The notes: generated by a model from the letters alone, not told the origin. Positions 7,881-18,000 are shown, numbered from the stretch's first letter. The stretch is DNA of 64,000 bases from G963663315 sp965208975 (GCA_965208975.1 CBDBQH010000003.1:1116001-1180000), one strand, 5' to 3'. Program-made: numbers and translations.

Positions 7881-8129
7881 TCAGCCTCCCTGAATCGCCG
7901 GCCAGACTGTCAGTACATCGCCTTCTTCCAGGGTTTCATCCCGTGCATCAAGAGGGAGAAACACGCCATTTCGCATCACCGTTCGCACCTCCGCCTCCGG
8001 CACATTAAACCGTTGCAGAATCTGATTCGGTGTAATCGAACCGGATTCGTCCAACTGAACCGCATTGCCCTCAATATCTTTTGGCAGGTACTCCATCAGG
8101 CTGGAGAAAAATTTGACCGTGATTTTCAT
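7881..8129 (-). CDS. MoaD/ThiS-family sulfur carrier
   Basis: This 82-residue ubiquitin-fold protein begins MKITVKFFSSLMEYLP and ends VLTVWPAIQGG. The C-terminal Gly-Gly is the site of adenylation and thiocarboxylation in MoaD and ThiS proteins, so it can act as sulfur donor in pterin dithiolene formation. A second MoaD-like gene lies about 360 bases upstream in the same operon. Aldehyde oxidoreductase operons often carry their own MoaD paralogues. Confidence 0.85.
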   Translation of the reverse strand: MKITVKFFSSLMEYLPKDIEGNAVQLDESGSITPNQILQRFNVPEAEVRTVMRNGVFLPLDARDETLEEGDVLTVWPAIQGG

Positions 8130-8158
8130 TTCATACTGCCTGTTGCCGCGGCAAACCC

Positions 8159-8491
8159 CTACCCGCCGCCGCGATGAAGATATTTTTTAAATTTGTCGAT
8201 AAATTCATGTCGCTCGGTCTGTGAAAAGTGTTCGAACCGGATTCTAACATCCACAACCGGCAATTCCAGCGAGGCGATACGGCGAACTTTTTCCTCTCCC
8301 ATGGTCAGGTATGCCGTTCTGTGACCCAGTGTGATACGGAATCCGCGCTCCCCCTGGCTGGCAGTCTGATCCGCCGAAACCCGATAAGGCGCGACTGCGG
8401 CAGCCAGACTCCTGCTCAGTTCGAGATGGGTAAAACCCATCTGTGCAAAGTAATCGGGCGCGGCGGTATCAGCCCCGGCGGTATCACTCAT
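8159..8491 (-). CDS. Small unknown protein of the aldehyde oxidoreductase operon
   Basis: This 110-residue protein has no domain I can name. It has a mixed helix/strand body (FRITLGHRTAYLTMGEEKVR, then ELPVVDVRIRFEHFSQ) and ends in KKYLHRGGG. The C-terminal glycines recall the MoaD tail but the rest does not resemble a ubiquitin fold. I chose ATG 8491 because it overlaps the stop of the upstream MoaD gene as ATGA. Its position between two sulfur-carrier genes suggests a part in cofactor or enzyme maturation; that is inference. Confidence 0.65.
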   Translation of the reverse strand: MSDTAGADTAAPDYFAQMGFTHLELSRSLAAAVAPYRVSADQTASQGERGFRITLGHRTAYLTMGEEKVRRIASLELPVVDVRIRFEHFSQTERHEFIDKFKKYLHRGGG

Positions 8492-8736
8492 CCCCCCGCG
8501 ACCGGAGGCCATACGGCAACGGTATCATCGGCTTTTAGCGGAATATCCCGCTCCGTCGCATTCAGATACACCCCGTTCAACAATACCAGATGAACCTCGC
8601 GGCGGGGGACAAAATGCTGATCAATCAACTGATTCGGTGTCGTGTCGTCGTCTACTTCCAGAACCGCCACATTCTTGACCGCGTTTGCCGGCAAATATCC
8701 CGACAAGGTTGCGAACAGCTTGAAGTGAACCCGCAT
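8488..8736 (-). CDS. MoaD/ThiS-family sulfur carrier, second copy
   Basis: The protein has 82 residues, beginning MRVHFKLFATLSGYLP and ending VAVWPPVAGG with the functional C-terminal Gly-Gly. ATG 8736 is preferred over a TTG two codons upstream because a GAGG ribosome-binding sequence sits just before it. It is similar in design to the carrier at 7881-8129 but clearly diverged, so the two may serve different acceptors or tungsten-cofactor steps. Confidence 0.83.
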   Translation of the reverse strand: MRVHFKLFATLSGYLPANAVKNVAVLEVDDDTTPNQLIDQHFVPRREVHLVLLNGVYLNATERDIPLKADDTVAVWPPVAGG

Positions 8737-8792
8737 CTGCAACGCCTCTGGACAAGATTCGCCGGAAAACCAGAACCCGTGACTCTTCCGGC

Positions 8793-10037
8793 TTACCCCT
8801 GGGTCACGGCCAGCCAGGCTTCCATAATCATCAACGGGTTATCCATCAGTCGCTCCTTCCATTTCCCTAAAGGGAAGCGACCCTGCACCAACCCCCGAAT
8901 CACGCCAATATGCTGGGTCAACCCCAGCGTATTGGCTCCGATCAGGCGATCTTCCTCGAACTGAAGCTGGATATAACGGAAATTTTCCTCATCAACCAGT
9001 CTCGCCGTGTCACCGCCATCCACTCCTTCCCATTGACCATACGAGGCGGATATCAGGCCGATGGTATCCAGCACATTCATCAATACGCTGCCCCGATGAT
9101 GGATGGAGCCATATTCGACCATATTGGCGGCAGCCGTATAACCATGTTCGACCGCGGTCGGTTGAATCGCCTGGACACTGTATTCGCCGGTGGAGAAATC
9201 CCGCCCGCAGGCGACATCGCCAGCCGCGTAAATATCCTCGATGGACGAGCGCATGCAGTCATCTATGACAATCGCTCCATTGGACATTTCGATACCGGAA
9301 TCCGCCAGAAAGCCGGCATTACCCTGCACGCCCGTAGCACAAATCACCAGCTCGGCTTCCACAGAGCCGTGGCCGCTGACCTTGACCCCCACATGATCGC
9401 CGGAAGATTCGATGGCTTCAACCTGGCAGCCGGTCATCACGTGAACCCCTTTTTCGGCACACCATCTCTCCAGCAATGTACCGCAGGTCTGATCCAGCAT
9501 TCTGGGCACCATCCGGTTCCCCATCTCGATCACCGTCAGCTTCGCGCCGGACGAAACCAGCGCCTCCAGAATGATACAACCGATAAAACCGGCGCCGATC
9601 AATACCACGGATGAACCTGGCCTGATGGCGCCTGCGATCTTTCTGGCGTCCGCCAGCGTCCAGCAACTGGTGACTCTGGCGTGATCAATGCCCGCAATCG
9701 GCGGAGTCATCGGGCGCGACCCGGACGCGATCAACAGTCTGTCATAATCCCGGCGCCCCCCGCTCGCGAGTGAAACGGTCTTCCCTGTGGGGTCTACAGA
9801 TTCGACCGTGTCCACCACGACCTCGATTCCCTGCCCGCTGAAATGACCTTCCTGTCTTCTCAGGTATGTGCCGGACTCATCAATGTTTTCCCTTAACAGA
9901 TAGGGAATCGCCATTCGGGAATAGGGCGGCTCCGGCTCGTCGCCGATCATGGTGATAGCGGCGGACGGCTCCCGCTTGTGCAGCGTCTCAGCCGCCACCA
10001 CCCCCGCAGGGCCGGCGCCAATGATGACATGATTCAT
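8793..10037 (-). CDS. FAD/NAD(P)-binding subunit of aldehyde oxidoreductase (AorC-like)
   Basis: This 414-residue pyridine-nucleotide disulfide oxidoreductase fold has an N-terminal FAD-binding site (HVIIGAGPAGVVAAE), a second Rossmann motif (VVLIGAGFIGCIILEAL, about residues 143-159) for NAD(H), and the conserved IYAAGDVA segment. In the tungsten AOR of Aromatoleum-type bacteria, a subunit of this kind couples the enzyme to NAD. Its start overlaps the end of the catalytic gene by four bases (ATGA), which supports a stable AorABC complex. Confidence 0.85.
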   Translation of the reverse strand: MNHVIIGAGPAGVVAAETLHKREPSAAITMIGDEPEPPYSRMAIPYLLRENIDESGTYLRRQEGHFSGQGIEVVVDTVESVDPTGKTVSLASGGRRDYDRLLIASGSRPMTPPIAGIDHARVTSCWTLADARKIAGAIRPGSSVVLIGAGFIGCIILEALVSSGAKLTVIEMGNRMVPRMLDQTCGTLLERWCAEKGVHVMTGCQVEAIESSGDHVGVKVSGHGSVEAELVICATGVQGNAGFLADSGIEMSNGAIVIDDCMRSSIEDIYAAGDVACGRDFSTGEYSVQAIQPTAVEHGYTAAANMVEYGSIHHRGSVLMNVLDTIGLISASYGQWEGVDGGDTARLVDEENFRYIQLQFEEDRLIGANTLGLTQHIGVIRGLVQGRFPLGKWKERLMDNPLMIMEAWLAVTQG

Positions 10038-11890
10038 GCGGGCAGCGCGAATTTCTCACGCACTTCGGCAGTCAACTCACCCTCCCTGGTCCAGCCGCGC
10101 AACGAATAATATTCCGGCAACATTTCATCAAGACCACATACCTTGCCTTTCGCCGGCCCGGTTCTGGCCGCTTCCTTGAGCAATCTGGGTGGCAGTGTGT
10201 CATCCTTGCCCGTCAATCCGGCCTTCATGTTGTAGTCCCGCTCCAGATTCCAGATACGTTCACCGGCTTCGAGCAATCGCTCCACAGACCAGTCACCCTG
10301 GCAGGCGGCGTCAATTTGCGGCGCCATGTTATCCAGTGACCAGGCGAAGGTGGTGAATACACACAGCCCCATCGAATCCACCGCCGCGGTCGCATCCTGA
10401 AACGCCTTGACCAGTCCGGCCTTGCCTTCGGTAACCAGCGGATCGGTTTTCTCAGGGATACCCAGCACTTCAGAGGCCACGGTATAACTGCGTAAATGAC
10501 AGGCGCCACGATTGGATGTCGCATAAGTCAAGCCCATGCCCTGAACTCCACGTGGGTCGTAGGCCGGAAATTCCTGGCCCTTGACCGTCATCGACAACTC
10601 CGGGTGACCATACTTTTCGCACAGCCTCTTCGACCCCATGCCCAGGTCCTTGCCGAAACCCTGGCCGGTTGCGACCTGATCCACGCACCAGGTCAGCGCT
10701 TGCGCCGACCCGAAGCTGAGTTCCATGCCTCCGGTATGTTCGGTGGTAATGACCCCCATATCGAACAGCTCCATGGCGGCGGCCACTGTGGCGCCAAAGG
10801 AAATCGGGTCCATGCCGTCCTCGTTACAGATAAAATTGGCGTAGGTCAGCGCGTCCAGGTCGCCAACGCCTGTGTCAGCGCCCAGCGCCCAGGCCGCTTC
10901 ATACTCAAGCCCGCCGGAATTGCCCCAGTATTCAGGCTTGTTTTCAACAGAGAAGTGGCCCTTGTCAATGGTGGAAATCCGTCCGCATGCTATGGTACAG
11001 CCAAAACAGGCGGCGTTGGTCGTCAGATTCGGCTTGCCATCGCTGTTCCTCGGCTTCGCCATCGCTTCCGCCGAAATATCATTGGCGTGGTCAAACTGGA
11101 CATCCCGCATATTCTTCGCCGGCAGCGCTCCCATTTCATTGATGACATTCATCAGCACCTGGGTGCCCATCGCCGGCAGGCCCTGCCCTGTTACCGCGTT
11201 TTCGGCCAGTACCTGCTTTTGTTCGGCGACACTTCGCATGAATCGCGCCGGATCCTTGATATTGCCGACCCCGCGGGTGCCGCGCACGGTAACGGCCTTG
11301 AGGTTTTTCGAAGCCATGACGGTACCTACACCGGAACGACCGGCGGCGCGGTGCAGATCATTGATTACCGCGGCATACAGACATCCCGTTTCCGCCGCGC
11401 GTCCCACCGCAGCAACCCGCATCTGGGGATCGCCGTGTTTTGCATGAAGTAGCTTGTCCGTTTCCCAGACGGATTTACCCCAAAGATCGTCAGCCGGCAG
11501 TATCTCCGCCTTTTCATTGACGATATTCAGGGTGACGGGGGATTCAGCCCTGCCTTCGAATACGATCATGTCCCAACCGGCCATTTTCAATTCCGCGCCA
11601 ATGAAGCCGCCGGAATTGGAACAGGCTACCGCTCCGGTCAACGGGCTTTTGGTAATGACCGAATAACGTCCGCCGGTGGACACCGCCGTCCCGGTCAACG
11701 GCCCGGTGGCAAAAATCAGTTTATTATCCGGGCCGAGAGGGTCACAACGCGGATCGGTCTCCTCGACCAGATAGCGGGTAGCCAGCCCGCGCTGTCCGAT
11801 ATAGTCTGCCGCCCAATCCATATTGAGCGCTTCTTCGCTCACTTGACTCCGGGTTAAATCAACCCTCAGTATTTTCCCGCTCCAACTCAT
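10034..11890 (-). CDS. Tungsten aldehyde:ferredoxin oxidoreductase, catalytic subunit (AorB-like)
   Basis: The protein has 618 residues, the normal AOR length. The N-terminal domain shows RYSVITKSPLTGAVACSNSG, a pterin-contacting region in the family. C295-x2-C298-x3-C302 plus C510 match the four ligands of the AOR 4Fe-4S cluster. The enzyme oxidises aldehydes to acids (or the reverse at low potential) with a tungsto-bispterin cofactor in the cytoplasm. Ferredoxin and FAD subunits flank it and MoaA/MoaD genes follow, so the operon builds both enzyme and cofactor. The exact aldehyde cannot be told from sequence. Confidence 0.92.
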   Translation of the reverse strand: MSWSGKILRVDLTRSQVSEEALNMDWAADYIGQRGLATRYLVEETDPRCDPLGPDNKLIFATGPLTGTAVSTGGRYSVITKSPLTGAVACSNSGGFIGAELKMAGWDMIVFEGRAESPVTLNIVNEKAEILPADDLWGKSVWETDKLLHAKHGDPQMRVAAVGRAAETGCLYAAVINDLHRAAGRSGVGTVMASKNLKAVTVRGTRGVGNIKDPARFMRSVAEQKQVLAENAVTGQGLPAMGTQVLMNVINEMGALPAKNMRDVQFDHANDISAEAMAKPRNSDGKPNLTTNAACFGCTIACGRISTIDKGHFSVENKPEYWGNSGGLEYEAAWALGADTGVGDLDALTYANFICNEDGMDPISFGATVAAAMELFDMGVITTEHTGGMELSFGSAQALTWCVDQVATGQGFGKDLGMGSKRLCEKYGHPELSMTVKGQEFPAYDPRGVQGMGLTYATSNRGACHLRSYTVASEVLGIPEKTDPLVTEGKAGLVKAFQDATAAVDSMGLCVFTTFAWSLDNMAPQIDAACQGDWSVERLLEAGERIWNLERDYNMKAGLTGKDDTLPPRLLKEAARTGPAKGKVCGLDEMLPEYYSLRGWTREGELTAEVREKFALPA

Positions 11891-11894
11891 TGTA

Positions 11895-12377
11895 TTATCC
11901 CCCCTGGCTCATGGTCGCATTGTCTGTCTTCGCCGCCCACGCCCGCATTTTCTCGAGCCCGGTGGCGTCCGCATCGACATAAGTAATGGCGGCGGTCGGG
12001 CAGGCGCTGGCGCACTTGGGATCACCACCGCAAAGATCGCACTTGATAACCTTGCCGGTATCCTGATTGTAATTCACCGTCCCGAACGGACAGGCGATGG
12101 TACAGACCTTGCAACCCACACAGACCGAATCGCTGACGATCATCGCCCCGGTTTCCCGGTTCATGGTAATCGCTTCAACCGGGCAGGCGTGCAGGCACCA
12201 GGCCTCATCACACTGGGTACAGGTATAAGGTACGAACCGGCCCTCGTCATGGAAGGTAAAAACCTTTATCCTGGACTTGGCCGGGTTAAACACTCCTTCG
12301 TTCTCGTAAGAACAAGCCATTTCGCACTGCAAACAGCCAGTACATTTTTCAGGGTCTATATTCAGTGATCGTAGCAT
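11895..12377 (-). CDS. 4Fe-4S ferredoxin-type electron transfer subunit (AorA-like)
   Basis: This 160-residue polyferredoxin has four Cys-rich motifs: CTGCLQCEMAC, CTQCDEAWCLHAC, CVGCKVCTIAC and CDLCGGDPKCASAC, enough for four 4Fe-4S clusters. It resembles the HycB/AorA type of electron-wire subunit. It is the first gene of the oxidoreductase operon; a GGAGCG ribosome-binding sequence precedes ATG 12377. It would pass electrons between the tungsten subunit and the FAD subunit. Confidence 0.88.
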   Translation of the reverse strand: MLRSLNIDPEKCTGCLQCEMACSYENEGVFNPAKSRIKVFTFHDEGRFVPYTCTQCDEAWCLHACPVEAITMNRETGAMIVSDSVCVGCKVCTIACPFGTVNYNQDTGKVIKCDLCGGDPKCASACPTAAITYVDADATGLEKMRAWAAKTDNATMSQGG

Positions 12378-12575
12378 TTCGCTCCTCCCGGATAATTATT
12401 GTTTTGTTGCTTATGCAAGGTAAGATACCACTATGGCACCCTTTCAACAAGTCCGATGTTGCCGATGTTGCCGATGTTGCCTGACTGCGTTGATACAGAT
12501 TTGTCATTGCAACCAAATTAGATTATCGTATACGCGCGAATCCAAAGAAAAACTTTTTGTGGTTAAAAAATCCTA
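12378..12575. promoter_or_regulatory. Divergent promoter region between the aor operon and gltA
   Basis: This 198-bp gap separates divergent genes and must hold both promoters. It contains a 9-bp unit (CCGATGTTG) repeated three times at 12453-12479. An AT-rich stretch precedes citrate synthase. I cannot assign -35/-10 boxes with confidence. Confidence 0.5.
12453..12479. repeat. Three tandem 9-bp units in the divergent promoter
   Basis: CCGATGTTG occurs three times without mismatch. The iteration could be a regulator-binding array or simple slippage. Confidence 0.75.
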
Positions 12576-13949
12576 ATGAATGAAACAGAGCATCCGCAAG
12601 ATCAGGAAATGGACTCCTTCACCCTGACTGACAACAGCACAGGACAATCCTGGCGGTTGCCGGCGCGGACCGGGGCAACCGGCAACCGGCTGGTTGATAT
12701 CAAGGCGTTGTACGGCGATACCGGCATCCTGACTTATGATCCGGGATTCACCTCCACCGCCTCCTGCAAATCGGATATCACCTGGATCAACGGCGACAAG
12801 GGCATCCTGCTGCATCGCGGCTACAGCATTGACGATCTGGCGAAAAAGAGCGATTTCATGGAGACCTGCTACCTTCTGCTGTATGGCGAACTGCCGACCC
12901 CGGAACAAAAAGTCGAATTCGACGCCGACATCAGGAACCATACCCTGATTCACCAGCAACTGGCGAAATTCTATTCCGGCTTCATGCGCAGCGCCCATCC
13001 GATGGCGATTATGGTCGGAGTAGTTGGCGCCCTGTCCGCCTTTTATCACGACAGTACGGATATTACCGATGTCGAACAACGCCGGACAGCGGCTCATCGC
13101 CTGATCGCGAAAATGCCGACCATCGGCGCCTATGCCTACAAGTACTCTCTGGGGATGCCGTTCCCGATGCCACGCAATTCCCTCAGTTATTCCGAAAACC
13201 TGCTGCAAATGATGTTTTCCAACCCCGCAGAGGACTACGAGATCAATCCGGTTCTGGCCCGGGCGATTGACAGGATACTGATTCTGCACGCCGACCACGA
13301 ACAGAATGCTTCAACCTCAACGGTCCGCCTGGCGGGGTCTTCAGGCGCCAATCCTTATGCCTGTATCGCCTCAGGAATCGCGTCATTATGGGGGCCGGCG
13401 CATGGCGGCGCCAACGAAGCTGTATTAAAAATGCTGGATGAAATCGGCAGTGTCGATCAAATCGACAAATACATCAGCAAAGCCCAGGATAAAGACGACA
13501 GTTTCCGGCTCATGGGTTTCGGACATCGCGTTTATAAAAACTACGACCCCAGGGCGACAGTCATGCGCCAGACCTGTCATGAAGTGCTTAACGAGTTCGG
13601 TATCCATGATCAACAACTGGAGCTGGCGATGAAACTTGAGGAAATAGCGCTGAAGGACGACTATTTCATCGAAAAGAAACTGTACCCCAATGTGGATTTT
13701 TACTCAGGCATCATCATGAAAGCGATGGGATTCCCGACCTCGATGTTTACCGTCATGTTCGCCATCGGCCGGACCGTGGGCTGGATTTCGCACTGGAAGG
13801 AAATGCTGGTGGACGACGAGCAAAAAATCGGCCGCCCCCGCCAGCTTTATCAGGGCAATCTGAAACGCCCCTACATTCCCATCGAAAAACGGGGGCATAC
13901 CGAAAAGAAAATCAGTTGGTCCTGGCTTTGGGGCGGTTCAGGCAAATAA
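12576..13949 (+). CDS. gltA: Citrate synthase (hexameric, Gram-negative type)
   Basis: The protein has 457 residues. Catalytic landmarks are visible: HADHEQNASTSTVR (active-site His), WGPAHGGANEAVLKML (oxaloacetate-binding His), LMGFGHRVYKNYDPRA, and the catalytic Asp in LYPNVDFYSG. It condenses acetyl-CoA with oxaloacetate in the TCA cycle. The length is somewhat above the usual 430 because of an extended N-terminus; starting at M12 would bring it near normal. It is transcribed divergently from the oxidoreductase operon. No strong terminator is visible before the next gene. Confidence 0.95.
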   Translation: MNETEHPQDQEMDSFTLTDNSTGQSWRLPARTGATGNRLVDIKALYGDTGILTYDPGFTSTASCKSDITWINGDKGILLHRGYSIDDLAKKSDFMETCYLLLYGELPTPEQKVEFDADIRNHTLIHQQLAKFYSGFMRSAHPMAIMVGVVGALSAFYHDSTDITDVEQRRTAAHRLIAKMPTIGAYAYKYSLGMPFPMPRNSLSYSENLLQMMFSNPAEDYEINPVLARAIDRILILHADHEQNASTSTVRLAGSSGANPYACIASGIASLWGPAHGGANEAVLKMLDEIGSVDQIDKYISKAQDKDDSFRLMGFGHRVYKNYDPRATVMRQTCHEVLNEFGIHDQQLELAMKLEEIALKDDYFIEKKLYPNVDFYSGIIMKAMGFPTSMFTVMFAIGRTVGWISHWKEMLVDDEQKIGRPRQLYQGNLKRPYIPIEKRGHTEKKISWSWLWGGSGK

Positions 13950-13997
13950 AACCGGCATTTCATTAGCCAGACTCGGGCCTCGGGCCATCACGTCAAA

Positions 13998-14357
13998 ATG
14001 TTGACCAAAATCCTGATTACCGTGGCGGTAATTATCATCGTGGCCATCGTATTCCGGACGAAGGCGGCGCCCGCCCGTTCGCCAACCGTGGAAACACCGG
14101 ATGAATCGGGAACCCTGTCTGTACGCGGTGTCACTTATGCCCTGCTGGGTATCCTGCTGCTGGTCGCGGCCGGCATATTTATTATCAAATTTCAGGCCGA
14201 TAACAAAGTCATTACCATTCGCGTTATTTCCGATGACGGCGTCAGTACGATTTACCAGGCGCGGCAAAAAACCATCAAGGGCCGACACTTCATCACCCTC
14301 GATAACAAGCAGGTGACCCTGGGAGAAAGCGACCGGATAGAAATGGATGGGCAGTAA
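13998..14357 (+). CDS. Small unknown membrane protein
   Basis: This 119-residue protein has two predicted membrane segments: residues 5-19 (ILITVAVIIIVAIVF) and about 48-64 (YALLGILLLVAAGIFII). They are followed by a soluble tail rich in beta residues (VITIRVISDDGVSTIYQA, then GRHFITLDNKQVTLGESDRIEM). I know no named family. It overlaps the rhomboid gene by 11 bases, so the two are probably co-translated. Confidence 0.65.
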   Translation: MLTKILITVAVIIIVAIVFRTKAAPARSPTVETPDESGTLSVRGVTYALLGILLLVAAGIFIIKFQADNKVITIRVISDDGVSTIYQARQKTIKGRHFITLDNKQVTLGESDRIEMDGQ

Positions 14358-14976
14358 TTCCCCGATGATCGAAGGCGCCCCGCCGTTTACCCTCCTGATG
14401 GTCGGTATTTCAGTCGCAGTCTACGCCCTGATGAACTTCGGCATGGAACACGTTCTTGTCGGGCCTTTGCTGATCTCGGAATATATCCGACCCACTCTCC
14501 CGGAAATTCATCAGGGCCAGTGGTGGCGTCTGGTGACTCCGATATTCCTTCATTTCAGTATTTTCCACATCGTATTCAACATGTTATGGACGTGGGAACT
14601 GGGCCGGATTGTCGAACATCAGCAAGGGGCATGGTTACTGGTGATACTGGTATGCGGTATCAGCGTGATCTCGAATCTGGCTCAATATCTGGTGTCCGGC
14701 CCCCTGTTTGGCGGTATGTCGGGAGTCATCTACGGATTGTTCGGTTACACATGGATTCAGTCATTGACCAATCCACGATTCCGCATTCGTCTCAATCCGG
14801 CGATCATCAAGCTGATGCTGGGCTGGTTTGTGCTGTGCTGGTCCGGACTGCTTGAAAAATTTTTCGGGCTGGCCGTTGCCAACACGGCCCACAGCGCCGG
14901 TCTGGCAAGCGGAGCGGTCATGGCCCTGATTGTCTCCGGCATTGTCCGCAGCAGGAGCGTCAGAAACCAGTCATGA
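14347..14976 (+). CDS. Rhomboid family intramembrane serine protease
   Basis: This 209-residue polytopic protein shows the rhomboid signatures HFSIFHIVFNMLWTWELG, GGMSGVIYGLFGY (catalytic Ser125) and NTAHSAGLASGAVMAL (catalytic His182). It cleaves transmembrane substrates within the inner membrane. The frame may start at 14347 (overlapping the upstream gene) or at ATG 14365 (MIEGAPP). It stands just upstream of ileS without obvious functional link. Confidence 0.88.
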   Translation: MGSNSPMIEGAPPFTLLMVGISVAVYALMNFGMEHVLVGPLLISEYIRPTLPEIHQGQWWRLVTPIFLHFSIFHIVFNMLWTWELGRIVEHQQGAWLLVILVCGISVISNLAQYLVSGPLFGGMSGVIYGLFGYTWIQSLTNPRFRIRLNPAIIKLMLGWFVLCWSGLLEKFFGLAVANTAHSAGLASGAVMALIVSGIVRSRSVRNQS

Positions 14977-15087
14977 TGGCCCTGCATCCGCTCCACCGAA
15001 TGCCATTCGGTTGTAGATAGTCTCGCAAGTGTGCATAATGCGCCAGCCTGACCACATACAAAACTTCCATTCCCGGATGTTAAGGAA

Positions 15088-18000
15088 ATGACGCGAAACG
15101 AGCAAGAATTTGATGACGTTCAAGGCCGCTATAATGGCCCGGAGCTGGAAAAATCCGTTCTTGAATTCTGGGAAAGGAATGCCATCTTCGAAAAGACTCT
15201 GCAACAAAGCGAAGGCAGGCCGCGTTTCAGCTTCAATGAAGGCCCGCCGACGGCCAACGGCAAGCCAGGCATTCATCATGTTCTGGCGCGTACATTCAAG
15301 GACATCTACCCCCGCTTCAAGACCATGCGCGGATTCCACGCGCCGCGCAAGGGCGGTTGGGATACGCATGGCCTGCCGGTCGAACATGAAATAGAGAAAC
15401 AACTCGGTATTTTCGACAAGAAGGAAATCGAAAAACAGGTCGGCGTCACCGAATTTACCCGCAGATGTCGCGAATCGGTAATGACCTATATCGGCGAGTG
15501 GGAGACGTTGACCCGCCGCATGGGCCACTGGGTTAATCTGGATGAAGCCTACTACACGCTGGATAACCAGTACATTGAATCCGTCTGGAACCTGCTCCAG
15601 CGCATCTGGAACAAGGGATTGATCTACAAGGGTTACAAGGTTGTGCCCTACGACCCGCGTATCGGCGCCACCCTGTCATCCCACGAAGTAGCGCAAGGCT
15701 ACAAGGAGGTTGAAGACCCGTCTGTGACCGTGCGCTTCAGACTCAAGGGCGAGGCGAACACCTCATTTCTGGTCTGGACCACCACCCCCTGGACACTGCC
15801 CTCGAACCTTCTGCTCGCAGTCGGCGAAGATATTGACTACGCCTGGGTGCGTCATAACGATGAGACACTGATTCTGGCCTGTACCCGGATCGAGAGCTAT
15901 TTCACAGAACAGGGCCGGCCCTGTGAAATAATCAGGACCGTCAAGGGCAGCGAATTGGTCGGGCTGCGCTATGAACGGCTGTTCGACTGGCTGAATATCG
16001 AATCCGGAGATTGTTTTCGCGTGGTCAGCGCGGATTTCGTCAGTACTGAAGACGGCGCCGGGATTGTGCATACAGCGCCTGCCTATGGCGTTGACGATCT
16101 TGCCCTCGGACAAAGGGAAGGATTGCCTGTTGTGCACGGAGTCGGACTCGACGGCTGTTTCAAGCCACAGGCGGCGCCGGTTGCCGGATTGTTCTTCAAG
16201 GAGGCCGATCCGGTTATCATCCAGTTGCTGGACAGTCAGGGCAATCTGTTCACCAATGAAACGACACTCCACAACTATCCTTTTGGCTGGCGTACCGGAG
16301 ACCCGTTGATCTACTATGCGAAGGAAGCCTGGTACATAAAAACAACCGCCATCAAGGAGCGCATGGTAGCGCTGAACAAAACCATCCACTGGGTGCCCGC
16401 AACCATTCGCGACGGCAGATTCGGCCACTGGCTGGAGAACAATGTCGATTGGGCGCTGTCCCGCGAACGTTTCTGGGGAACCCCGTTGCCGGTGTGGACG
16501 GATGATCAAGGGGATTTCATCTGCATCGGCTCACTGGACGAACTCGAAACGCTGACCGGACAATCCATGCGGGATACAGACCTGCACCGCCCGCAGATTG
16601 ACGAGGTCACCTTCGTCCGGGAAGGACGCACCTACCACCGGGTTCCCGAAGTCATTGATTGCTGGTTTGATTCCGGCGCCATGACTTATGCACAGTGGCA
16701 CTACCCTTTCGAGAATCAGGATATTTTCGCCAGACACTTTCCCGCCGACTATATTTGTGAAGCCATTGACCAGACCCGGGGATGGTTTTATACCCTGCAT
16801 GCCATTGCCGCCCTGGTTGATGACAGCGTAGCCTATAAAAACTGCGTTTGCCTGAGTCATATTGTCGACAAGCACGGCAAGAAAATGTCCAAGTCCCAGG
16901 GCAACATCGTCAACCCCTATGACGTTTTCGATGTGGTCGGAGTCGATGCCCTGCGCTGGCTTTTCCTGGCGCGCACCGCTCCCGACGCGCAAAAACGGAT
17001 TTCGGTAGAGATTGTTCGGGAAGTGGCGGCGACTTTCATCAATACGTTATGGAACACCTGGTCATTCTTCATTCTTTACGCCAGACTCGACAAGTTTGAC
17101 GCCAGCCGGCAGGTCGCCCGCGCCGACCGACCGCAGATCGACAGATGGGCGCTTGCGCTCGCTCACCAGACCTTGAAAACCGTAACCGAATCACTGGATC
17201 GATATGACGCATTCGGCGCCGGGCAGGCGATTGAGAAACTGGTGGATCAGCTCAGCAACTGGTATGTACGGCGCAACCGGCGCCGATTCTGGAAGAGCGA
17301 CGATGGCGATGATAAACAGGCCGCCTACCTGACCCTGCATGAATGTCTGGATCTGATTGCACGAATGATTGCCCCGTTCATGCCGTTTTTAAGCGAGGCG
17401 TTCTACCACAATCTCGGGAAATACGATTCCGGCCACAAGCAAAGCGTACATTTGGCCGCATGGCCGAAATGGAATGCGGAAAGTCTCGATAGCGACCTGG
17501 TGGATGAGATGGATGTAGTGCAGACCATCGTCGGTCTCGGTCGTTCCGCCCGCGAGCAAAGCCGGGTACGTGTGCGCCAACCGCTTTCACAAATGCTGGT
17601 CAGCTCGACAGATGAATCCGCGCGCTGTACGCTCAGGAAACACGAGCGGCAAATCCTGGAAGAATTGAATATCAAGAGCATTGACTTCATCCGCTCTGAT
17701 GAAGACCTGATCCGCTATACCATCCAACCGAACTTTCCGCGGCTGGGAAAACGTTACGGCAAATTGATGCCAGCCATCAAGGCGGCGCTGGCTGAGGCGG
17801 ATGGCAACCGGGTTGCGCGGCAGATTCAGGACGGCAAGGTTTTTGAACTCGAAATTGAAGGCCGGGAGATTGTGTTCGAGAGTGAGGATATTCAGCTCCT
17901 GACCTCATCGGCACAAGGCTTTGCCGCATGCTCAGGACAAGGATATCTGGTCGCTCTCAAGACCTCTCTCGATAACGAATTATTGATTGAAGGTGTTGCC

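Noticed and set aside
10496..11452. A 318-codon plus-strand frame across the aldehyde oxidoreductase gene
   Set aside because: It is antisense to a subunit with all four cluster Cys residues and has no domain of its own.
15763..16509. A 248-codon minus-strand frame within ileS
   Set aside because: It is a shadow of the synthetase; there is no start region or motif support.
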